Shown one piece after another: positions 9,001 through 14,898 of a stretch of DNA of 56,218 bases (positions are counted from its first letter, which is position 1; the number at the start of each line of letters is the position of its first letter). The notes beneath the pieces are model-generated. The model made no database searches and was not told the origin of the DNA. It saw nothing but the letters and a program-made list of their open reading frames with translations. Made by a program: the position numbers and the translations under genes. The stretch lies in assembly GCF_900007165.1 (NCBI RefSeq), contig NZ_CYGY02000006.1, positions 1-56,218 of the forward strand. Direction: 5' to 3'. The DNA is from Paraburkholderia piptadeniae. Its GTDB lineage: Bacteria; Pseudomonadota; Gammaproteobacteria; Burkholderiales; Burkholderiaceae.

Positions 9001-10176
9001 CGAAAGGAACTGGCGCACGCGGGCGGGCGTCACGTCGGCGAGAATCGAGTCGGGATAGAGGCCGGCGCGCGCGAAGGAGATCGCGCGCTCGTCGATGTCG
9101 GTCGCGAACACCTGGAACGAGATGCCCTCCGACGACTTCAACGATCGCTCCTGCAGCAGCATCGCGAGCGAATACGCTTCTTCGCCCGTCGCGCAGCCGA
9201 CCGACCACACGCGGATGCGGTCCTGCTCGCCTCGTCCTTCGAAAAGCTGCGGCAGCACTTCGCGCTCCAGCACGTCGAACGCTTCCTTGTCTCGGAAGAA
9301 GTTCGTGACGCTGATCAGCATGTCTTGCAACAGCGCCTGCGTTTCTTCGGGATGCAAATGCAGATGGTCGCGATAGGCCTGCAGATCGACGATGCCGTTG
9401 ACCTGCAGCCGTCGTTCGATCCGGCGCAATACAGTCGCCCGCTTGTAATGGCGGAAATCGTGCGCGGTGCGCGTGCGCAGGATGATCATGATCTCGCGCA
9501 ATGCGCGCTCGGCCGTCTCGTTCGAGGGGTCGTCGACGCGCGCTTCGCTTTCGACGACGGGAAGATGAATTTCCCGCGCAGTCGACCACAGATCCATCAG
9601 CCGTTGCGGCATCTCCGCGGCCGTCAGCACGAAGTCGACCATGCCCGTGGCAATGGCGCTTCGCGGCATGCTGTCGTACTCCGCTTCCGACGGGTCTTGC
9701 GCGAGCGTGATGCCGCCCATTTCCTTGACTCTCGACAGCCCGACGGAACCATCCGAACCCGCGCCGGACAGCACGATGCCGATCGCGCGTTCGCGATGGG
9801 CTTCCGCGAGCGTGCGGAAGAACAGATCGATTGCGGCCCTGCGGCCATCCTGCGGCTGATTGGGCGCGACGCGCAGGAAGTCGTCGACCATGGTCAGTTC
9901 GAGCGAAGGCGCGATCAGATACACATGGTCGGGCTGAATGGGTGTCGCGCTCGTCACCTCCGCCACGGGCATCCCCGTCGCCTTCTGAAGCAACGACGGC
10001 AGGTTGCTTTCGTGATCGGGCGCCAGATGGACGACCACCACGAACGCCATGGAGGTATGCGCCGGCAACGCTTCGAAAAATTCCAGCAGTGCACCCAATC
10101 CACCCGCCGACGCGCCGATACCGACGATCGGATAGTTTGCCTGGCTCGGTATGGTCTGTGCCCGTCTCTTAGGCAT
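6094..10176 (-). CDS. CheB-CheR-PAS-histidine kinase-receiver hybrid sensor
   Basis: A 1360-residue cytoplasmic signalling protein without membrane segments. In order: a CheB-type methylesterase (about 15-200; GASAGGLGALLEF, catalytic His in VVHLAPDHES, Asp in SGAGSDGSVG); a CheR-type methyltransferase (about 220-480; VWSVGCATGEEAYSLAM); a PAS region; a long coiled coil of repeated ASNEELQ-like heptads; two more PAS domains (one with GYTEAEMIGQ); HisKA with phospho-acceptor SHELKHPLN; HATPase with NLISNALKF and GLGIGLALVRDL; and a receiver (MVDDDAATVE, phospho-Asp in LSDIGMPGMSG). The ATG at 10266 is in frame, but MPKRRAQ at 10176 fits the family start. It lies downstream of a lone CheB gene. 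Confidence 0.88.
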   Translation of the reverse strand: MPKRRAQTIPSQANYPIVGIGASAGGLGALLEFFEALPAHTSMAFVVVVHLAPDHESNLPSLLQKATGMPVAEVTSATPIQPDHVYLIAPSLELTMVDDFLRVAPNQPQDGRRAAIDLFFRTLAEAHRERAIGIVLSGAGSDGSVGLSRVKEMGGITLAQDPSEAEYDSMPRSAIATGMVDFVLTAAEMPQRLMDLWSTAREIHLPVVESEARVDDPSNETAERALREIMIILRTRTAHDFRHYKRATVLRRIERRLQVNGIVDLQAYRDHLHLHPEETQALLQDMLISVTNFFRDKEAFDVLEREVLPQLFEGRGEQDRIRVWSVGCATGEEAYSLAMLLQERSLKSSEGISFQVFATDIDERAISFARAGLYPDSILADVTPARVRQFLSKDAAHYRVKKELREHMLFAHHNVLSDPPFSRLDLICCRNLLIYLDREAQMEILRMFHFALRPGGVLFLGSSESADSVTSMFSVVDKRNRIYRANMAVRGDTPVPVAISGTMSTRPVVATVQPPGRRRFSFGDLHQRLVEQYAPPSVLVSRDSEIVHLSDRAGRFLQYSGGEPSHNIVAVVRPELRLELRTAIYQALHTNRSVEARRVRIVRDGRSYFVNMTARPVHDAEANADFVLVLFDEVEDSMAGAETPSADAQKDPIITQLERELLRTKEQLQSTIEQSETSTEELKASNEELQAINEELRSATEELETSKEELQSINEELTTVNAELKSKVEETGKINDDLQNLIAANDIGTIFVDRNICIKRYTPRATDVFSIIPSDIGRSLLDITHRLEYDKLADDAAEAFDSLRLIERELKSNDGRWYLARFVPYRTTEDRIDGAVLSFIDITGRREAEDRLREGERRMRIVADGTKDYAIITFDDDGIVTSWNAGAERIFGYTEAEMIGQSADMLSTDEDRANHVAQREFAEARLHGRTDEERWHLRKDGTRFFTSGVLSRLDEPGVSGFAKIARDLGESVDAETAGRGAQVQTVREASERDAQRRRDEFLAVVSHELKHPLNLISASAELIARAPETRQSLNISRATDTIRRTVIGQAQIIDDLLDISRVRTGKLSVVRTAVDMREIVQRVSYAVQDDAKHRGLALNVSMTDTPVIIHADLTRIEQIVWNLISNALKFTSRGSVNVSLKVNEHAEAVLRVSDTGSGIEPALLPHIFDMFQQSRDPTTRRAGLGIGLALVRDLVNLHGGAVQAESDGVGKGATFTVTLPTHGSLAHVNADSGGALQSLHGLQILMVDDDAATVETFKLLLESEGAVVRTATSGEEALTMLDGQAPDVVLSDIGMPGMSGLEFVGKLRQEPSMKSVLCIALSGFGEEDDVSEAQNAGFDAHMKKPVLLEDLLTVFSRLRK

Positions 10177-10430
10177 GGCTGCGCGTCCTGTTCGAAGAAT
10201 GATAGTGTCGCCCGAGACCCGGTCCGGGCGGGCAATGCGGACCGCTCCCGCATTGCGCCTACGCAAATCACTATTATCCCCTCACAAACATAGACTGCAA
10301 AAGTCCTGCCGCTTTCTGCGCCGCCCTTTGCATCTTCCTTTCCCGCCTTTGCGCGCCGTATCGCCGATGTCTGCCGAAACGCCCCAGAAATGCCCCCGAA
10401 ATGCCCGGTGCGCACCTCATCGCGATGACG

Positions 10431-11108
10431 TCATCCTCCGCCCCGCGCGCCAGAGGGCGGCGTGTCGGGAACGCGCACGCGCGGTGCGGTCGCGTCGCGT
10501 TCGACGGCGTCGCAAGGCGGCGCGGCCTCGTCCGTCGTGCGCGCGTCGCTTCTGCCGTCGATGAGTTCGATCAGCCGGCCCGCCAGGCCGGCCAAGGGCA
10601 GGATGTCGTCCGCGAAGGGCGAAGCGTGCAACGGCATGCCTCTCGCGAACGCATCTGCTGGGTCCTGGACAATTGTCGCGCCGCCGCATGTCTGGATTGC
10701 CTCGAGGCCGGCCGCGCCGTCGTCCAGCAGGCCAGTCAGGATCACGCCGATCACACGCGGGCCCATCTCGGCGGCAGCGCTGCGAAAGAGGGGATCGATG
10801 GCGGGCCGTGCAAAATTTTCCTTCGCACCGTGTACGAGCCGCAACCGGCTGCCTTCGACAATCAGATGCTGATCGGGCGGCGCCACGTAGATTCTGCCGC
10901 ACGAGTAGGTTTCGCCGTCTTCGGCATGGACGGCGCGCAGCGGTCCGGCCGTGTTCAGAAGCGAGGGCAGGATGCTGCCGTGGGCGCCTACGTGCAGCAC
11001 GATTGCGATGGCCGCCCGCAAGTCGTGCGGAAGCCCGGACACCACGGCGCGAAGAGCATCGACACCGCCCGATGATGTGCCTATCGCAATGAAGTCCCGG
11101 CGGGTCAA
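10431..11108 (-). CDS. Stand-alone CheB-type protein-glutamate methylesterase
   Basis: 225 residues with only the esterase domain and no receiver. The nucleophile loop is IGTSSGGVDAL, the His loop LHVGAHGS, and the Asp loop LTGLLDDGAAGL, so the Ser-His-Asp triad is complete. The last 35 residues are Arg/Pro-rich and probably disordered. Such receiver-free CheB proteins commonly accompany CheB-CheR-HK hybrids. The hybrid lies 254 bases downstream on the same strand, so a shared signalling task is likely. The methyl-accepting substrate is not in the window. No other gene was seen in the gap 10177-10430. Confidence 0.82.
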   Translation of the reverse strand: MTRRDFIAIGTSSGGVDALRAVVSGLPHDLRAAIAIVLHVGAHGSILPSLLNTAGPLRAVHAEDGETYSCGRIYVAPPDQHLIVEGSRLRLVHGAKENFARPAIDPLFRSAAAEMGPRVIGVILTGLLDDGAAGLEAIQTCGGATIVQDPADAFARGMPLHASPFADDILPLAGLAGRLIELIDGRSDARTTDEAAPPCDAVERDATAPRVRVPDTPPSGARGGG

Positions 11109-11207
11109 GGTCGCTCCCGTATGTCCAATTAATTCTTCGTAGCAATTGCTGTGCCGCGCGGTGCGCGCGGTTGTGCTGGAAGCGTGCCGTTACGGGAGCG
11201 CCACATT

Positions 11208-11235
11208 GGCTGTGCGAATACGGCTGTGCGAATAC
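11208..11235. repeat. Perfect tandem duplication, 2 x 14 bp
   Basis: GGCTGTGCGAATAC occurs twice in direct contact (11208-11221 and 11222-11235). The repeat lies in the divergent promoter region between the cheB-like gene and the lipoprotein gene, directly upstream of a TATAAT. It may be a slipped-strand duplication or a doubled regulator site. Confidence 0.85.
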
Positions 11236-11249
11236 TTTTGATGCCCGGC

Positions 11250-11255
11250 TATAAT
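11250..11255 (+). promoter_or_regulatory. Likely sigma-70 -10 element for the lipoprotein gene
   Basis: A perfect TATAAT 33 bases upstream of the lipoprotein start codon. The -35 hexamer at 17-bp spacing (TGCGAA, 11227-11232) is poor and falls inside the second copy of the 14-bp tandem repeat. The repeat could therefore affect promoter strength or activator binding. Confidence 0.5.
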
Positions 11256-11287
11256 CCCGCTCGAATGTGACCTGAGAAGACTTACAC

Positions 11288-11743
11288 GTGAAAAAGATCA
11301 CCGCCTTCGCGCTCATTGCGCTTGCACTCGCTGGTTGCTCGTCCCCGGAAAAGCAGGAGAAGCAGGCCCAGGAGTTCATCCATAACGAAACCAGCCTCGC
11401 CGATGCCCAGCGCAATGCGGTGGTCGATTGCGTGCCGGCGCAGTGCGACGCGGCCTGGGCAGCGACGAAGCGCTATATCCAGCAGCATTCCGACACGCCC
11501 GTGACGCGCGCGGACGCCGTCGCGATCGAAACCGACGTGCCCTACGATTCAGGCAAGGCCGCGTTCTCCGCGACGCGCGTCGCGAAAGGCGATGGCGCGA
11601 CGCTCACGCTCTTTGCGCAATGCCGTGGAATGTATGGGCCGGAGAAGGCGAAGGGCGGAGACTACGACGAGTGCGCCGACAAGATCCTCAAGACGCAGAA
11701 CGGCTATGTGGCGTTTCTCAGGACGCACGCGTCGGGTCAGTAA
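11288..11743 (+). CDS. Small lipoprotein of unknown function
   Basis: 151 residues with a lipoprotein signal peptide MKKITAFALIALALAGC, so the lipid-bearing Cys is residue 17. The mature part is hydrophilic and helical, with four further Cys that could make two disulfides (DCVPAQC, AQCRGMYG, YDECADK). It is probably an outer-membrane lipoprotein facing the periplasm. I recognise no named family. It does not resemble the TssJ lipoprotein missing from the T6SS operon further on. GTGACCTGAGAAGA precedes the start, and a TATAAT lies 33 bases upstream. Confidence 0.75.
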   Translation: MKKITAFALIALALAGCSSPEKQEKQAQEFIHNETSLADAQRNAVVDCVPAQCDAAWAATKRYIQQHSDTPVTRADAVAIETDVPYDSGKAAFSATRVAKGDGATLTLFAQCRGMYGPEKAKGGDYDECADKILKTQNGYVAFLRTHASGQ

Positions 11744-12676
11744 GCCGTTATCGTCTCAGCCTCATCGTCTCGGGCACCGTACCGCTGTAGCTGAACGCGA
11801 CGCCCGCTTGCTGCGCCGGAGACGCGCGCGACACGTGCTGCGACCTGTGCTGCTCGTTGCGGCGGCGCTGGCGCCGTTCGAGCCGGGGCGCGTCACGTCG
11901 AATCGCGCGCCGCATCCGGGAGGCCTTACGCGACGTGCTGCAAGCGGTGTCGGCGCACATCGCGTCAGGTCTTATCCGCAGTGCCGAATGTTGTTAACGT
12001 CATATTGTTTTAATAACTTGATGGGACGACGTCCGGACCTCGGAATCGGATGGCGTCGGCAGTGCCGGGATAACCGGGACGTCCGATATGCATCTATTAC
12101 GTACAGCTTCGCCATATTGGATTTACGCGCGATCGTGTGTAGGCTGATAGCAGCAGATCGGCACCCTCGCTGCTCTGTGGCGGTGGACGGAGAGAGCCCT
12201 CCGTGCCCGCCTATGACGGCGGCCAGCGTTGACCAGGCGTTGGCCGCCGATTTTTATGGCCATCGCTCGCGGTGGCGCGCGGGCGGGCAGTTGCACGGCG
12301 CCGCAATTCATTACGTTTGTCGTGAAGTCATGTGCGTTGAGCCACGAACAACGGTCCGATTCCAAAAACGATATATACCGTTTCTCCGCCCCGATCGCAC
12401 AACCCGGCAATACCGTTCATGTGCGGATCGATCCTCGATCAGCACCAGGGACGCGCTCGTCATCCGCAAAAAATACATAGATATCCTGTCTACAGGAAGA
12501 GCTTTGCTTTGCGCCTGACGCCGTTTTCCTCGAACTGGGCGCGCTCGATGCTCGCCGCTACGCGAACGCGTTCCGCGTGACTTCGTGCAACGATCGGGAC
12601 AAGGAGCATGTGCCCATGAATGGCGGCAACGAAGGACCACTCATCGAGCGGCTATCGCTGATCGATCTATCGGCGA
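11744..12676. other. Long stretch without a convincing gene
   Basis: Frames on both strands here give Arg-rich, low-quality translations typical of shadow frames. Base composition drops in 11990-12130 and again at 12300-12490. The visible structure is a run of three hairpins ending in a T-tract (12149-12255), listed separately, plus small palindromes near 12365-12385 and 12490-12502. A strong AAGGAG lies before an ATG at 12616, but the frame runs antisense into the next gene and looks unlike a protein. Confidence 0.5.
12140..12256 (+). ncRNA. Candidate structured small RNA with terminator-like 3' end
   Basis: Three successive hairpins on the plus strand. Stem 1 pairs AGCAGC (12149-12154) with GCTGCT (12169-12174). 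Stem 2 pairs ACGGAG (12187-12192) with CTCCGT (12199-12204). Stem 3 pairs GGCGGCCAGCG (12218-12228) with CGTTGGCCGCC (12238-12248, one G-T pair), followed by a run of five T at 12251-12255 as in an intrinsic terminator. Only a weak promoter (TTGGAT, 17 bases, TAGGCT from 12117) is visible. No gene overlaps. Function unknown. Confidence 0.35.
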
Positions 12677-12988
12677 TCAATCGTCATCCCATTGCCCGTG
12701 ATGTCCGTGGCCTCTGTGCCATCCATTGCCATGCCACTGGCCATAGCCGTAGACGGGTGGCGCCTGATAGTAGATGACGGGCGGTGGCGCCGACTGATAG
12801 GTGCCCTGCGGTCCGTAGGTGCCGGGAGGGCCGTAGTAGGGCTGGTTGATAACCGACGGTGGAGGGGTCGCCACTGGCCCCGGAACACCGAGACCCTGAT
12901 AGACACCGACGTTCCCCTGAGCAGAAGCCGACACGGGTGTACAGACGGCCACTGCGACTGCAAAAAGCAGAGAGATCGAGTACTTCAT
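12677..12988 (-). CDS. Small exported Pro/Tyr/Gly/His-rich protein
   Basis: 103 residues. Residues 1-24 form a signal peptide (KYSISLLFAVAVAVCTPVSA then SA-QG). The mature protein is Pro/Tyr-rich (PPPSVINQPYYGPPGTYG) and ends in a Gly/His/Trp stretch (GNGWHRGHGHHGQWDDD) that could bind metal. Such short repeats are common among Burkholderia envelope proteins of unknown role. The ATG at 12988 has GGAAG at a good distance; an ATG at 13012 is in frame. The upstream region holds a 12-bp inverted repeat around a possible promoter. Confidence 0.68.
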   Translation of the reverse strand: MKYSISLLFAVAVAVCTPVSASAQGNVGVYQGLGVPGPVATPPPSVINQPYYGPPGTYGPQGTYQSAPPPVIYYQAPPVYGYGQWHGNGWHRGHGHHGQWDDD

Positions 12989-13032
12989 GATCAACTTCCA
13001 TTTGGCGCGCAAGTTCGGCTAAACGCACTGTA

Positions 13033-13088
13033 AGGCAACGGTTTACAGAATAGTCCCAGCCGTCGCGAGTAAGTAAAAACCGTTGCCT
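13033..13088. promoter_or_regulatory. Perfect 12-bp inverted repeat flanking a possible promoter
   Basis: AGGCAACGGTTT (13033-13044) and AAACCGTTGCCT (13077-13088) are exact reverse complements separated by 32 bases. On the minus strand the spacer contains TTACTT, 18 bases, TATTCT, a plausible promoter for the exported protein gene that starts at 12988. The position suggests an operator pair or a site for a dimeric regulator. A further partial copy, TGTAACGGT, follows at about 13096-13104. Confidence 0.5.
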
Positions 13089-13153
13089 CTCAACTTGTAA
13101 CGGTCAGTAACTCGGCAGACCCGACTGCGGCGACACGCCGTGCGTGGTTGCGA

Positions 13154-13354
13154 TCAGGGTCCGAAGAACGTGTCGCAGAAATGGCCCGGCACCCGGCATG
13201 CGGCGGCCTGAGACGCTGGCGGGACAGCGTTGGGCGACATCGATGTGGAGCAGGCCGCCGTCACGAATAAAGCTGCCGCGTAAATGCCTGCACGCGCGCA
13301 CGCGTAGATGGTTCTGCCCTCGTTGGCTCGGCGCCGCGCCGCGCGATATGTCAT
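13154..13354 (-). CDS. Putative small lipoprotein
   Basis: A short product with a hydrophobic segment ending in a lipobox-like site (IYAAALFVTAAC). It is followed by a short mature part with CRVPGHFCDTFFGP at the very end. Small Burkholderia exported proteins often end in such a C-x5-FC-x-x-FFG motif, which is the main reason to believe it. The start is uncertain: the ATG at 13354 lacks a clear ribosome site, and one at 13390 is also in frame. Bases 13391-13528 hold nothing else I can identify. Confidence 0.38.
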   Translation of the reverse strand: MTYRAARRRANEGRTIYACARAGIYAAALFVTAACSTSMSPNAVPPASQAAACRVPGHFCDTFFGP

Positions 13355-13528
13355 GGGACGGGTTGGCAACGCTTGCATACGCGAAAACATAGCGGATGTG
13401 AAGTGTCCGTGTTGCGCAATCGCTTGCTGGAAGCTCTCACATATTTAGTTCGCGCGACGCTTCAAACGTTCAAATGCGGGGTCAGGCCAACATCCAGCCC
13501 AACGCCCGCCCCGAGGAACCCGATTTGC

Positions 13529-14734
13529 TCACAGCACATCGATCAGTTCGCCATCGCGTGCGACGATGCGTCCGTTGGCAACGACGAGCTTGCGCTTCGG
13601 CCGGGACACCACGGCATGCGCAACGGTTTCCGCGTCGACCAGCACGAGGTCCGCGCGCGCGCCGGCGCGCAAACCATAGTCGGCGAAGCCGCATCCTCGC
13701 GCGGCCGCATCGCTGACGCAGTCGAACGCGATCGCGAGGTCGTCGTCCCGGCGCAAGTCGTAGCGCAGGCCGATCAGCATCGCGCGTTCGAGCATATCGG
13801 GCACGCCATACGGCGACCATGTGTCGCGTATTCCATCGTTGCCGCCGAAAATCGTGATGCCTTTATCCCTGCAAGTCATCAGCGGCGGAACAGGGACCGA
13901 AGCGGGCGCGCTCGTGAGAATGGCCACGCGCAGATGCGCGATCCGCTCGAGCAGCACGTCGCGTGCGCGCTCCGGCAACGCGCCAAGGCAAAACGCGTGA
14001 CTCACGACGACCTGTCCCTGCATGCCCATTGCCTCGACGCGATCGAGCAGCAGCTTCAACGTGAATGCGCCGACTTCGCCGGGTTCGTGAAGATGAATAT
14101 CGATGGGCTTGCGATAGCGTTGCGCCAGGTCGAAAGTCTCGTTCAGCGATGCAACGGGATCGCCGTCGATCAGCGCCGGGTCGAGCGCACCGAGCACATC
14201 GGCGCCTTCGGCGAGCGCGCGGCCGAGCAGTTCCGTTGTGCCGGGACGGACCAGCATGCCGGACTGCGGAAACGCGACGATCTGCATGTCCAGCACGTCA
14301 CGCATTGTCTGCCGCGTGCCGAGCACGCCTTCGAGGTAGCGCAGACCCGCATCGGTATCGACATCGACATGCGTGCGCAATCGCGTCGTCCCGGCCTGCA
14401 CGAACGCACGCGACAGCGCGAGCGACTGCGCGGCCGCATCGTGGCCTGACGTCTTGCGCCATTCGCGCTCGTTGTCGATGCGGTCGATGAGCCGCGGCCC
14501 GACTTCGTTGCGATACCACGGCCGGCCCCAGTTGCTCTTGTCGACGTGCGTATGCCCTTCGACGAAACCCGGCAGCAGCAACGCGCCGCCGCCGTCTTCG
14601 ACAGGCACGCCGGGTTGCGCGGCGGCTTGCGGTCCGAGCGCCACGATACGGCCATCGGCCACCGATACGGAAACACGCTGGCCGTCGGCCAGTCGGACGT
14701 TGGAGAGATGAAGAGAGCGAGTCATGTCTGTCAT
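13529..14734 (-). CDS. Amidohydrolase, cytosine-deaminase-like
   Basis: 401 residues of the amidohydrolase superfamily, closest in layout to CodA-type cytosine or isoguanine deaminases and related hydrolases. Metal and active-site landmarks: FVEGHTHVDKS (HxH on strand 1), RTHVDVDTDAG, DIHLHEPGEVG (His on strand 5), VSHAFCLG (His on strand 6) and FGGNDGIRDTWSPYG (Asp on strand 8). The N- and C-terminal small beta domains (LHLSNVRLADG; ADLVLVDAE, KLVVANGRIVARDG) are complete. The substrate cannot be fixed from sequence. Its ATG overlaps the stop of an upstream fragment by ATGA, the pattern of translational coupling in a permease-deaminase operon. Confidence 0.82.
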   Translation of the reverse strand: MTDMTRSLHLSNVRLADGQRVSVSVADGRIVALGPQAAAQPGVPVEDGGGALLLPGFVEGHTHVDKSNWGRPWYRNEVGPRLIDRIDNEREWRKTSGHDAAAQSLALSRAFVQAGTTRLRTHVDVDTDAGLRYLEGVLGTRQTMRDVLDMQIVAFPQSGMLVRPGTTELLGRALAEGADVLGALDPALIDGDPVASLNETFDLAQRYRKPIDIHLHEPGEVGAFTLKLLLDRVEAMGMQGQVVVSHAFCLGALPERARDVLLERIAHLRVAILTSAPASVPVPPLMTCRDKGITIFGGNDGIRDTWSPYGVPDMLERAMLIGLRYDLRRDDDLAIAFDCVSDAAARGCGFADYGLRAGARADLVLVDAETVAHAVVSRPKRKLVVANGRIVARDGELIDVL

Positions 14735-14898
14735 GCCGATTCGACCGGGTTGGTGATACGAGGACGCGGCGCGCGTTGCGCGGCGTTGATCACCATGAAG
14801 ACTACCGCATTGGCGAATAGCTTGACGAGGCCGGTATCGATGGACGTGAAAACGAAGGGCGCGTTGGGGACGTCGCTGCCGTCGCGCTCACGGTGCAT
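14731..14898 (-). pseudogene. Possible 3' remnant of a transporter gene (codB-like position)
   Basis: A 55-codon frame whose last part (FVFTSIDTGLVKLFANAVV, then a further hydrophobic stretch) reads like the final membrane helix and tail of a permease. Its TGA overlaps the start codon of the amidohydrolase as ATGA. Upstream the frame runs into the end of mltA within a few codons, so nothing remains of the rest of the protein. Cytosine permease (CodB) is the usual partner of such an amidohydrolase, hence the suggestion. Family identity is inferred from context and hydrophobicity only. A small unrelated membrane peptide is the alternative. Confidence 0.4.

Noticed and set aside
7822..10293. 823-codon open frame on the plus strand
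   Set aside because: It is antisense to the CheB-CheR-kinase gene; its translation is Arg/His/Asp-rich with no domain, as expected of a shadow frame in high-GC DNA.
11288..11743. Lipoprotein as the missing TssJ
   Set aside because: It has a Cys-rich helical mature part rather than the beta-sandwich pattern of TssJ, and it is 19 kb from the operon.
11592..12518. 308-codon plus-strand frame after the lipoprotein gene
   Set aside because: Arg-rich composition, no ribosome site, starts inside the lipoprotein gene and crosses the hairpin series.
12616..12777. Short frame with a good AAGGAG site
   Set aside because: It is antisense to the end of the Gly/His-rich gene and its second half is Arg/His shadow sequence; kept out for lack of any protein evidence.
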